64,000 nucleotides of DNA from Bacteroidota bacterium (GCA_023151185.1 JAKLJL010000006.1:124001-188000); one strand, 5' to 3'. Positions 18,346 to 25,992 are shown, counted from the first letter of the stretch. Notes: generated by a model not told the origin, from the sequence alone. Made by a program: numbers and translations.

Positions 18346-18783
18346 ATGAAAACTCTTGTTGTCGGCATTGGGAACCCGCTCAGGCGGGATGACGGATTGG
18401 GCTGGCTGCTTGCTGATGCGATCCGGATGAAAAATCCGGCAAATGTCGAAGTCAGGCATGAACTTCAGCTTTTACCCGAACTTGCAGCAGAGGTGTCACG
18501 GTTTGACCGGGTTTTTCTGCTGGATGCAGCCGTTGGTCTGGAACCGGATGATTTCCGGCGTTTTGACCTGGTGGTTGATCCGGTTTCGTCGCATCGGGTT
18601 CATGACTTTCCTGTCAGGGATCTGCTTGACCTGATGAAGATTTTAAATCCTGATTGGACTCCTCAACTTTATCTTCTTGCAGTTGCCGGGCAGGATTTTT
18701 CTGTTGGTGAAGGGCTGTCAGAAACCTGTTCAGGGATGCTGCCTGTCTGGCAAGAAAAAGCCCTGCAGGAAATCTTGCACTGA
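18346..18783 (+). CDS. hoxW: Hydrogenase maturation protease (HoxW-like)
   Basis: About 145 residues from the ATG of MKTLVVGIGNPLRRDDGLG, which is the canonical start of the HycI/HoxW peptidase family. The GNPLRRDDG segment holds the acidic nickel-sensing residues. A Ni-binding histidine lies later near SSHRVHDFPVRDLL. It would clip the C-terminal tail of HoxH. The frame reaches further upstream, including an ATG at 18301, but those codons do not fit the family and no ribosome site supports them. It lies 59 bases after hoxH and is the last gene of the operon. Confidence 0.88.
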   Translation: MKTLVVGIGNPLRRDDGLGWLLADAIRMKNPANVEVRHELQLLPELAAEVSRFDRVFLLDAAVGLEPDDFRRFDLVVDPVSSHRVHDFPVRDLLDLMKILNPDWTPQLYLLAVAGQDFSVGEGLSETCSGMLPVWQEKALQEILH

Positions 18784-18874
18784 TCCCGGGCTCCACCCTT
18801 TTTGATTTTTGCTGAAATTCCTTTCATATTAGAACGGCTCTACCTTTTTAGTTTTTCTATACAGGATCGGGATC

Positions 18875-19531
18875 ATGAAACGATATGGTTTTCTTTTGGT
18901 TTTTTTAATGGTTTTAACTGAGGGGTTTGCCCAATCACCTCAGGGATTTCAGGTCTATACCTCTGCCGGTCAGTTTCGGGTGGATACGGGTACCGAAATC
19001 TGGAAGCCTGACTGGACGGCTGGAATTGCAGCTCCCGTTTGGACCCAGGATCCCTGGATGCTCCAGATTGCAGGTGAATACCGGTGGATGGATTACTTCG
19101 GAACAGGGCCTGAACCCCCCGCACCTTTTTATCGGGTAATAACTATAGATTCAGATCCAGGACACGAAGCAGCACTGGCACTCCGGCTTTCAAGGTCTCT
19201 CGGTATCTGGCAGGAGGTTCGGTTTCAGGCTTCAGCACAGGCCGGTTTGTATTCACTTTGGTTGTCAGAGGTAAAGGTAAAATATGAAGATCTGACCACC
19301 AGGCTAATGCCACCATTTGAGCCTGTTTCAACAGTTTCCATTCCTGAAATCAGAACAGGCGGACTGCAGTTTTCAGTCGGGGCGGGAGTATTTTATCCGG
19401 TCTGGAACGGAGTGGGCTTTACAGCAGAAACCCGCTGTGTTGCTCTTTCGGGGCAGAACTGGCTTTCAGAAAAAAATGCCTCCTCTGAGACTCAGTTCCG
19501 GATAGAGTTTAATCTGGGCCTTGCCTTTTAA
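18875..19531 (+). CDS. Secreted or outer-membrane beta-barrel-like protein, unknown family
   Basis: 218 residues. A clear signal peptide ends at GFAQ (cleavage near residue 20). The rest alternates polar and aromatic or aliphatic residues (GFQVYTSAGQFRVDTG, LALRLSRSLGIWQEVRFQASAQAG, GLQFSVGAGVFYPVWNGVGFTAETR) and ends in FNLGLAF, whose terminal Phe is typical of outer-membrane barrels. I do not recognise a named family. It sits after hoxW and has its own strong terminator, so it is probably a separate unit. Confidence 0.65.
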   Translation: MKRYGFLLVFLMVLTEGFAQSPQGFQVYTSAGQFRVDTGTEIWKPDWTAGIAAPVWTQDPWMLQIAGEYRWMDYFGTGPEPPAPFYRVITIDSDPGHEAALALRLSRSLGIWQEVRFQASAQAGLYSLWLSEVKVKYEDLTTRLMPPFEPVSTVSIPEIRTGGLQFSVGAGVFYPVWNGVGFTAETRCVALSGQNWLSEKNASSETQFRIEFNLGLAF

Positions 19532-19566
19532 CACAAAAAGCCGGGAACTTCCCGGCTTTTTGTGTT
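19530..19566 (+). terminator. Strong bidirectional-looking terminator
   Basis: A perfect 16-bp stem (AACACAAAAAGCCGGG with its complement) and a 5-base loop, ending in CTTTTTGTGTT. It begins inside the stop codon of the preceding gene and marks the edge where the AT-rich island starts. Confidence 0.92.
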
Positions 19567-19806
19567 AATTCGGACACAAGACCTGGCTGATTTTTAAACA
19601 ACACTGAATTCCAACATTTGAAATTAGACCAAGAATACAGGGTGGTTGGGAAGGTCGTGTACGTGGCCCGGAGGATAAAGGTATGATGTTTGAAAAAAAG
19701 AATTAGAAATGGCTTATTATATTTGTTTTAGGAACAAATGTTGTGGATTTGTTGTCTATAATGTAAATTTGTTGCTACTATCCTATAAGTATATTCGAGA
19801 AAAACC

Positions 19807-20031
19807 ATGCATGAAATAATGGAAATCAGAACGGATTTCTTATTTTCGACCCCTAATTTTTTAGAAGGCGCTGGTAATGTTATCAACCTTGCTGGCAATT
19901 ATCATGAATACGCAGTGTCAGAAACTGGTGATGAAGCTGATAAAAAAGCTATTAGAAACGATTTTTTTGTAATCGGAAAAGATTTGTTCAACGCCATGAT
20001 GATTTTTAAAAATCAACATATTGAAAAGTAG
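19807..20031 (+). CDS. Small conserved-type protein upstream of DUF2335 gene
   Basis: 74 residues, soluble and acidic, with no membrane helix. From memory, the core pattern SFLxGxxxxxxLxGxxxxYxxSxxxxEADxxAIRxDxxxxGxDL recurs in unnamed small proteins of about 70-80 residues in other phyla; here it reads FLEGAGNVINLAGNYHEYAVSETGDEADKKAIRNDFFVIGKDL. Its TAG stop lies 2 bases before the GTG start of the DUF2335 gene, so the two are almost certainly cotranscribed. Base composition is AT-rich, unlike the hox region. No function is known to me. Confidence 0.6.
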   Translation: MHEIMEIRTDFLFSTPNFLEGAGNVINLAGNYHEYAVSETGDEADKKAIRNDFFVIGKDLFNAMMIFKNQHIEK

Positions 20032-20033
20032 TA

Positions 20034-20540
20034 GTGAGTAATTTAGAAAAAAAAACAAGTGAGAGTGATTTTGTTTCATCTGAAGCAAATGAAATTCTTA
20101 AAGAGATAGATCCTAAATTACTTCAAGGTATTCCAGAGACTAAACGAAAAGACCTTGTAAAGGCTATTGTAGTGTCTGTTCAAAAAGTTACAAGTGGCCC
20201 CCTTCCAAACCCTGATGACCTTGTCCGCTATAATGAAATAATCCCAAATGGTGCTGATCGAATAATGAAGATGGCTGAGACTCAATTGAGTCACAGGATA
20301 AAACAAGAAAACAAGGTAATATCAAGTCAGGTTGGTCAAAGTTATTTGGGTCAGATTTTTGCTTTCGTAATTGGAACTACAACAATCCTTTCCGGTGCCT
20401 ATTGTATTCTGAGTGGTTATGAGTTTGCCGGGAGTTTTCTTGGTACCGCCGGACTTCTTGGTTTGGTGACTGCGTTTATTCAGGGCAGACAAAAAAATCG
20501 TCAAAATATTGAGTCCAAAAACCCATCCAATAGACGCTGA
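20034..20540 (+). CDS. DUF2335 family membrane protein
   Basis: 168 residues starting at GTG. The centre (SGPLPNPDDLVRYNEIIPNGADRIMKMAETQLSHRIKQE) is the DUF2335 signature. Two hydrophobic segments follow, about residues 105-122 and 126-145, then a basic tail, which predicts a two-helix inner-membrane protein with a cytoplasmic N-terminus. The family has no established role that I know of. Arginine codons here are CGA, CGC, CGT, AGA and AGG and never CGG, which differs strongly from the backbone. It is paired with the small upstream gene. Confidence 0.8.
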   Translation: MSNLEKKTSESDFVSSEANEILKEIDPKLLQGIPETKRKDLVKAIVVSVQKVTSGPLPNPDDLVRYNEIIPNGADRIMKMAETQLSHRIKQENKVISSQVGQSYLGQIFAFVIGTTTILSGAYCILSGYEFAGSFLGTAGLLGLVTAFIQGRQKNRQNIESKNPSNRR

Positions 20541-20651
20541 TTTCTAATTTTCCCACAATTTATCTACACCATTACTGAACACATTAACAGTAGGCCTCCC
20601 TTTCTTAACTTCACTTCCCCCGACAGGAAACCTTAACATAGTGGAGTAAGA

Positions 20652-20951
20652 ATGAAAGATCCCCAAATCTTTGCAATTGTTCTGGATGCAGATTCCCCCA
20701 ATCTGGACCTGGTGAAGGGAGACACTGTTGTCTTCAAGGTCAGTAATCAGTTTGCCTTCGGTGAGCTGGTTTTAGTTAAATCAGACCTCGGGCCGGTTGT
20801 AGTTAGTTTCCATGCCAAGCTGCAACAGGAAATTCTCGGTAAAGTTGTCCAGGTCAATCGAAGTGTTTGGCGACGTCCCCACAAGCTGGTCCTTCGTGAA
20901 TTTGGAAATACTCAAGCTGAGTCAACCCGGATCCCATCCCTCGCGTCTTAA
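20652..20951 (+). CDS. Stand-alone S24/LexA C-terminal-like domain, probably not catalytic
   Basis: 99 residues. The order DADSPNLDLVKGDTVVF - GELVLVK - GPVVVSFH - ILGKVVQVNR parallels the LexA/S24 peptidase fold (D-S-M-P...GD-V, G-D/E-L-V-L-V, V-K-R, ILG-V-V-V-R). Ser15 sits where the catalytic serine would be, but the catalytic lysine of the VKR strand is replaced by Ser-Phe-His. There is no N-terminal HTH. It may be a remnant of a phage-type repressor or an adapted partner domain. GGAG lies before the ATG. The match is by pattern only. Confidence 0.5.
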   Translation: MKDPQIFAIVLDADSPNLDLVKGDTVVFKVSNQFAFGELVLVKSDLGPVVVSFHAKLQQEILGKVVQVNRSVWRRPHKLVLREFGNTQAESTRIPSLAS

Positions 20952-20958
20952 CCTCAGC

Positions 20959-20994
20959 CCGGTGAATCTCCTCCAAGGTTCACCGGTTTTATTT
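20959..20994 (+). terminator. Rho-independent terminator
   Basis: An 8-bp perfect stem (CCGGTGAA/TTCACCGG) with a 12-base loop, followed by TTTTATTT. It ends the unit containing the S24-like gene. Confidence 0.88.
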
Positions 20995-21223
20995 CTTCCC
21001 GAATTTAACTTCGAATATTTTCCTTTAGCTGTGTAATAAAAACATAGCCTCGTATTAGTGAGCAACTTAATTTGCGCGCAGTTCTAACTGTTTAAGCAAT
21101 GAACCCGTAACTTGATGATTAAAAAAATGACATAAAATTACATTAATTAATATGAAAAAAGGAATAAATAACTTAATATTGTAACTCTGTCCCGAAAATA
21201 ATACTCTTAAAATAGGAGAACCA

Positions 21224-23998
21224 ATGTTTAAATTTAGCTTTGTTTTTTTTCTAACAATTTTTGTTAGCTTCAATTTATTTGCACAAGATCCAATAATGCC
21301 ACAATTTCAAAATGAGACACATTGGCTCGATCCTGGGGTAATTCTTGATAAATCAAATGTGGTCGTTGGTGAGTTTAACGGTGATGGTTGCGATGATGTT
21401 TTAATTTTGAATCCAATAACTAATGAGTGGTCTGCATATTATTCAAATGGTTTAAACGGTTTTAAAAGTGCAGTAGTCCTTTCTGGAGTCAATCAACCAA
21501 AGTATCAAGGTGTTTTAGTGGGTGACTTTAATGGTGATGGGGTTGATGATAAAATCGCACAGAAAAAAGGTACTGCAACTGATTTATCAGGTGGTTGGTG
21601 GGTGAACTTTTCGATTAGAAATGATAAAGGATTTAATTTTAACTTTAATAATCCAAGTGGAATTAATCAACGAGTCGTTGCCAATCCGTCATTGACAAAT
21701 ATTTATGGAAATGAAACAAATTTCTCCCTTAATTTGACGGGTGATTTTAATGGTGATGGAGGATCGGACCTTCTATATTGCCCACCAAGTGGAGTTTCCT
21801 CAGGAAGTTGGTATTTAATTTCGAATAAATATGTTGATGGAACAACTGGGACTTTTAACTCCCCACCGAGACTCGTTGCCACTGGACAAACACCGAGGTC
21901 AGGCGTTTTTGTTGCAGATCTTAATAATGATGGTTTTGATGATAAAATAACATATGTTCATTCAGGTACAAATGCTGGATGGTACCTTGCAAAATGGGAT
22001 AATGAATTATTGAAGTTTTCCAATGAAGTAAAAATAAGTAGCAATATAGTAATGGATCCAAACAAGGTGTTTGTTAAAGATTTTAATGGTGATGGATATG
22101 CTGACATTTTATCGTTCAAAGAGAATGGAACTGAAAAATATTGGCAGTTAATGGTAAATAATTTTACAACAGGAACTGAAAGGTTTTGGCTTCCTTGGGA
22201 TAGGGGCCCAGGTCAGGGTTGGAATGACGGTGTGTGGATTGGTGATTTTAACGGCGATGGATTTATGGATAAGGTAACTTTGGCAAATTCTAATGATCCT
22301 TATTGGCGTGGTTTTTGGGTGACCTTAAATAGTAATCCATCACCTAAACAGGTTTGCCTTTATTTTGAGACAATTAAGTTTCACTTTATTGACGACACTG
22401 GTCTATTAAATGATAATTGGATTGGTCAAGTTGATCCTCAAAAAACACCAGTAATCGGATGGGCACCGGAGATACCAACAACCACAGGATACTATAATTC
22501 TCAAAACGAAAATGTCTTATTAACCCAAATGAAAGTTATAAAAAAATTGGGAGTGGATTTTATTGCAACCGACGTAACGAATTGGTTTACACCAGATCAT
22601 GACTGGATGGGGGAAAGCGGGATTGGTGGACTTAATTCCTTTTACACAAATCCAAAATATTACACGAGTCGTGAAAAGGGAATTGGTTTTGATACTCCAG
22701 GATCAAAAGGTGCACTTTATACCGCAAAAGTATTACGGGATAATAGTGCAACTCTGAATTTAAAGTTTGCATTCATGTTTGGGGCTGAACGATGGGGACC
22801 GTCCTCTTTTGCATGGTATGATTCGCAAAATGATCCAAAAGCACCAACGGGATCCAGTTGGTGGACGAATTGGAATGATCAGGATTTGCGTTATAATAAT
22901 CTTATTAATTATGTTCGGGGTGAATTTATTTCAGATGCGAACTATTCTCAAATATATTATAAACACCTTGGAAAACCTTTGGTTCTTGAATACTTAGACA
23001 TGGGGCGTGATTTACCAGCATACAATTCCTGGGTTTCAAATAGTTCTGCAAGTATGAGAAAAAGAATTAAGTTGAATGATTTCACCCAAAGGGATGTTAT
23101 TTCATGGGGTGTAACTTATGGTTTGGTCGATGATTGGAATGTGTATACAAACAATTATTTATCTGGTCATGTTAATCGGGGAATTGATGTTCCAGGGCAA
23201 TTACAAAGAAAATCCTGGGGCTGGGGAGGAGGTGCCAAAGATATAGATGCCAATGCAAATACTCCCATTCCAGTAAATGCAGAAGTAATGTCAATAATGC
23301 CTGGATATAATAAATGGAATACCACTGAAGGATTACAAGTTGAACGACAGAATGGCGATTTTTATAGAAAACAATGGGAGCAGGTCCTTAAGAATGACCC
23401 CAAACTTGTTACAATTTGTGCGTTCAATGAGTGGAGTGAAGAATCGGCGATTGAAGGCTGTGTTGGTGAAAACGGTTGGAAGGACAGACACGGCACAGAC
23501 TGTTATGACTGGTACCTACAGATGACCCAAAAATACATCTATTTGTTTAAGTATGGTCAAATTCCAAACGATACTTACTTTACTGTAAATCGAAACACCT
23601 CGAAAATTTACTATAAAAATACTGTTGGGAACATAGTGGTCATTTCAAATTTTCCACATTTAAGAGCAGATATTAGTATTCCCAGCGAATGGTTGAATAA
23701 AAATGGGATTATCCTTGGACCTCCTCCAACATTAAAAAATATTTCCAAAAATAGTGCATATCCAAATCCTTTCAACCCTGAAACAACTATTAGTTTTGAA
23801 CTTTTTGCCCAAGAAAAGGTTAAGGTTATTATTTATAACATCATGGGTCAGGAGGTTGCAACATTGTTTAATGGAATGCTTCAACAAGGTAAAAATGAAG
23901 TGAGATTTGATGGTTCAAAATTAAGCTCAGGTGTTTATTTTTATAAGATAATTGCCGGAAATCATTCTTTGAGTCAAAAAATCATTCTTCTTAAGTAA
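21224..23998 (+). CDS. Secreted FG-GAP repeat protein with GH99/GH71-like domain and T9SS-type sorting domain
   Basis: 924 residues. A signal peptide ends at FAQ (about 21). Six calcium-type FG-GAP/VCBS motifs (GEFNGDG, GDFNGDG and similar) occur near residues 50, 100, 173, 231, 284 and 340, consistent with a beta-propeller. Residues of about 375-790 resemble GH99/GH71-type glycosidases, with GWAPEIPTTTGYY, FIATDVTNW, WGVTYGLVDDWN and FNEWSEESAIEG (from 734, Glu736). The last 80 residues (YPNPFNPETTISFEL...GVYFYKIIAG) are a type IX secretion sorting domain. A secreted polysaccharide-active enzyme is likely; the substrate is unknown. Composition is AT-rich. AGGAG precedes the start. Confidence 0.75.
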   Translation: MFKFSFVFFLTIFVSFNLFAQDPIMPQFQNETHWLDPGVILDKSNVVVGEFNGDGCDDVLILNPITNEWSAYYSNGLNGFKSAVVLSGVNQPKYQGVLVGDFNGDGVDDKIAQKKGTATDLSGGWWVNFSIRNDKGFNFNFNNPSGINQRVVANPSLTNIYGNETNFSLNLTGDFNGDGGSDLLYCPPSGVSSGSWYLISNKYVDGTTGTFNSPPRLVATGQTPRSGVFVADLNNDGFDDKITYVHSGTNAGWYLAKWDNELLKFSNEVKISSNIVMDPNKVFVKDFNGDGYADILSFKENGTEKYWQLMVNNFTTGTERFWLPWDRGPGQGWNDGVWIGDFNGDGFMDKVTLANSNDPYWRGFWVTLNSNPSPKQVCLYFETIKFHFIDDTGLLNDNWIGQVDPQKTPVIGWAPEIPTTTGYYNSQNENVLLTQMKVIKKLGVDFIATDVTNWFTPDHDWMGESGIGGLNSFYTNPKYYTSREKGIGFDTPGSKGALYTAKVLRDNSATLNLKFAFMFGAERWGPSSFAWYDSQNDPKAPTGSSWWTNWNDQDLRYNNLINYVRGEFISDANYSQIYYKHLGKPLVLEYLDMGRDLPAYNSWVSNSSASMRKRIKLNDFTQRDVISWGVTYGLVDDWNVYTNNYLSGHVNRGIDVPGQLQRKSWGWGGGAKDIDANANTPIPVNAEVMSIMPGYNKWNTTEGLQVERQNGDFYRKQWEQVLKNDPKLVTICAFNEWSEESAIEGCVGENGWKDRHGTDCYDWYLQMTQKYIYLFKYGQIPNDTYFTVNRNTSKIYYKNTVGNIVVISNFPHLRADISIPSEWLNKNGIILGPPPTLKNISKNSAYPNPFNPETTISFELFAQEKVKVIIYNIMGQEVATLFNGMLQQGKNEVRFDGSKLSSGVYFYKIIAGNHSLSQKIILLK

Positions 23999-24000
23999 CT

Positions 24001-24039
24001 TAAAAAACGAAAAGGCCCGCATTTCTGCGAGCCTTTTCG
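24001..24039 (-). terminator. Terminator downstream of ssrA (usable from both strands)
   Basis: A long imperfect hairpin: CGAAAAGGC/GCCTTTTCG with an inner CGCA/TGCG. On the minus strand it is followed by GTTTTTTA, ending ssrA transcription. On the plus strand a T-rich stretch follows, so it may also end the upstream secreted-protein gene. Confidence 0.85.
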
Positions 24040-24112
24040 TATCTTTTCAGATAAAATTGACACTTATACTGACACCTACTTGTCGTAAGTTCAATAAAAA
24101 CAAGCATCATTG
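24003..24112. repeat. Direct repeat copy A: ssrA 3' flank
   Basis: This 110-base stretch matches copy B (25511-25620) at roughly four of five positions by eye, including GACACCTACT and TAAGTTCAATAAAAACAAG. Each copy contains a terminator hairpin and ends exactly at the 3' end of a stable RNA gene on the minus strand. Confidence 0.8.
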
Positions 24113-24458
24113 TGGAGGTGGCGGGACTTGAACCCGCGTCCGGAAAGGTACCCATCAAGACATCTACGTGTGTAGGAGGTGTTTAAGTGTCAGATTTTCC
24201 CCGGACAGCTCCAACCGCTGAAAATCCCATCTCCTGATCTTATCTCACTGTACGGAGCGGGCAGTGAGAGCAGTCCGCCAAAATGACGCTGTTAAAATCC
24301 CGGCAGACAGAAGACCGTAACAGCGCGCTGCTTTTAATTAAGCTGCGTAAGCGTAGTTGTTTTCAGCATTTAAGCTGTACCGTCTTTTTTAAGAGCGTTT
24401 CGGTGAACTCTACACGCTTTCCTGACCAATACTCAACCCGTCGAAACCTGTCACCCCC
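24113..24458 (-). ncRNA. ssrA: Transfer-messenger RNA (tmRNA)
   Basis: A one-piece tmRNA of 346 nt. Its 5' end GGGGGTG pairs with CACCTCC at the 3' end with one G-U, and TTCGACGGG near the 5' end is the standard D-like region. The 3' T arm GCGGG-TTCAAGT-CCCGC is intact. The tag frame (24338-24367 on the minus strand) reads AENNYAYAA then TAA-TTAA. CCA is not encoded. It rescues ribosomes stalled on broken mRNA and tags their products for proteolysis. The 5' end is only two bases past the stop of the preceding gene, so its promoter lies in that coding region or it is processed from a longer transcript. Confidence 0.95.
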
Positions 24459-24460
24459 GT

Positions 24461-25360
24461 TTAATTTTCGTTCAATGCTGCTGTAAACAGCTCATTCAGT
24501 TCCCCTGCAATTTTAACCACCCGTTTCAGGGTTTTCGCAGGCACATCCGTTGTGCGGGTAATGACCATCAGAAGAAGATCATTCTCAAGGTGATGAACAA
24601 TCATAAGCCCGTTTTTGAATTCACTGGTTGCTGTCGAAATACCACCGCCGTTCAGTTTGCCCATCAGCCTGGTATGATAACGGATCAGGTCGGATATTTG
24701 ACGGCTGAAAGCCGCATTATTCAGTTTCTGGTTACTGACCAGTTCAATAATCCGGGCAGAACTTTCAAGCAGACAAACTGTTTCGGCGCCATCAAGTTCA
24801 ATAATTGAATAAAGAACCTCCCGCAGATTTTTTACCTTTACCTTCAGGTGATGGGTTGTCTGCGAAGTTCTGGTTCCGTTTTCACCCTCCCTCATTTCCG
24901 GAACAGGTACCGGTGCTGGTATCCGTCTGCTCATCCCATCAATTTCGGCTAGTTTTTTCTCAAGATCTTCATTCTTGTAAACATCGGCCAGGATTTTCCG
25001 GAGGATTTCGATCATCCCTCTCAACCGGTTGATTGAGCATTTCGGATCGAGTTTAATGCACATGTTCAGAGTGCAATAACCCAGGGGTTCTTTACATCCG
25101 GCACGGTACTGATAATTCGTTGTCGGCTCAAACCGGGAAATAATATCCGACCGGGTTAAATGAAGATTCCGCCTGGCGGATTCCTCCATGATAGCATCCC
25201 ACAGGTACTCCTGAACCTCCTTCAGTTGAAGCGGATTGTAAACCGACATCTCGGAAAGGAAATCCTGTGGTTTTTTAACAAGATATCTGAGACGGGCCTT
25301 TTGCAGATCTTCGACCTGGTTTCCGGCAGGCGTCTGATAGTCATCAACAAGAAAAGCCAT
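24461..25360 (-). CDS. Orphan protein with four-cysteine cluster and Roadblock/LC7-like C-terminal domain
   Basis: About 299 residues from the ATG preceded by GAGGG; a TTG further upstream would add a hydrophobic but unconvincing stretch. Residues of about 89-108 hold four cysteines spaced C-x6-C-x4-C-x6-C (CKEPLGYC...CIKLDPKC), suggesting zinc or Fe-S binding. A Pro-rich linker (PAPVPVPE) follows. The last 110 residues (LREVLYSIIELDGAETVCLLES...LMIVHHLENDLLLMVITRT) follow the alternating pattern of Roadblock/LC7 domains, often partners of small GTPases. I do not recognise a named family for the whole protein. It lies between tRNA-Ser and ssrA on the same strand. Confidence 0.55.
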   Translation of the reverse strand: MAFLVDDYQTPAGNQVEDLQKARLRYLVKKPQDFLSEMSVYNPLQLKEVQEYLWDAIMEESARRNLHLTRSDIISRFEPTTNYQYRAGCKEPLGYCTLNMCIKLDPKCSINRLRGMIEILRKILADVYKNEDLEKKLAEIDGMSRRIPAPVPVPEMREGENGTRTSQTTHHLKVKVKNLREVLYSIIELDGAETVCLLESSARIIELVSNQKLNNAAFSRQISDLIRYHTRLMGKLNGGGISTATSEFKNGLMIVHHLENDLLLMVITRTTDVPAKTLKRVVKIAGELNELFTAALNEN

Positions 25361-25510
25361 AACCCTCTGTTTTTTGGCTAAAATAAGGTGAAACAACCTC
25401 AGACACAACAAAATGAGAAGGTGTTTTGTTTCCTGCAAAAATCCTGCTGGCTCATTTTGTAACTTGCTGATAACCCATCCACCGGGGGAAGAAAGTGGAG
25501 GAAATGAGAG

Positions 25511-25543
25511 AAAACAAAAAAGGCCCGCATGCTTGCGAGCCTT
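25511..25543 (-). terminator. Terminator downstream of tRNA-Ser(GCT)
   Basis: A hairpin AAGGC-C-CGCA-TGCT-TGCG-A-GCCTT. On the minus strand it is followed by TTTTTGTTTT. It is the counterpart of the ssrA terminator and lies inside repeat copy B. Confidence 0.82.
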
Positions 25544-25620
25544 CTTGTACCTTTCTCAGGAAATTTGACACCCGTTCTGACACCTACTATTCGTAAGTTC
25601 AATAAAAACAAGTGTCTTTG
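25511..25620. repeat. Direct repeat copy B: tRNA-Ser 3' flank
   Basis: This matches copy A (24003-24112) in the same orientation. The two copies bracket a 1.4-kb segment that carries ssrA and the Cys/Roadblock gene. The copy ends exactly at the discriminator base of tRNA-Ser(GCT). Confidence 0.8.
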
Positions 25621-25711
25621 CGGAGGGAGAGAGATTCGAACTCTCGGTAGCGCTTTACAACACTACGACGGTTTAGCAAACCGTTGCCTTAAGCCTCTCG
25701 GCCATCCCTCC
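25621..25711 (-). tRNA. tRNA-Ser (anticodon GCT)
   Basis: A 91-nt class II tRNA. The acceptor stem GGAGGGA/TCCCTCC, the anticodon stem-loop CGGTT-TGCTAAA-CCG with anticodon GCT, a long variable arm and the T arm GAGAG-TTCGAAT-CTCTC are all present, with a G discriminator. CCA is not encoded. It reads AGC and AGT. Confidence 0.95.
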
Positions 25712-25839
25712 AAATTACAAAAACCTGTTGCCTGAATCAGTCAGCCGACTGTCATCCCTCTATCCACCATTTTAAGAAGAGAAATTCAGCAGCCAGTAAA
25801 AAACAACCTTCAGACTGCAAAAAAAGTATTAACCAGATG

Positions 25840-25922
25840 CGGAGAGCCGGGGACTCGAACCCCGAAGTGATCACTCACGGCGGTTTTCAAGACCGCTGCC
25901 TTACCAATTAGACTAGCTCTCC
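25840..25922 (-). tRNA. tRNA-Ser (anticodon TGA)
   Basis: An 83-nt tRNA. The acceptor GGAGAGC pairs with GCTCTCC, the anticodon loop CTTGAAA sits on stem GCGGT/ACCGC giving anticodon TGA, and a variable arm (GTGA/TCAC) precedes the T arm GGGG-TTCGAGT-CCCC. The G discriminator fits serine identity. CCA is not encoded. It follows atpG on the same strand by about 70 bases. Confidence 0.93.
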
Positions 25923-25992
25923 GAGATGTGATGAGCAAAACTCAAAACAGGAGTGCAAAAATACACCTGCCCAGCAAGTTTGTCAATCAAAA

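Noticed and set aside
20952-21223. Small ORFs in the AT-rich gap before the FG-GAP gene
   Set aside because: Frames there are short or overlap the next gene on the other strand (21067-21273), and lack ribosome sites; beyond the terminator only an AT-rich promoter-like stretch is apparent.
19567-24120. Integrase or transposase and a second copy of the ssrA 3' end as att site
   Set aside because: No recombinase gene is in the island, and I could not find a repeat of the tmRNA 3' end on the far side of it.
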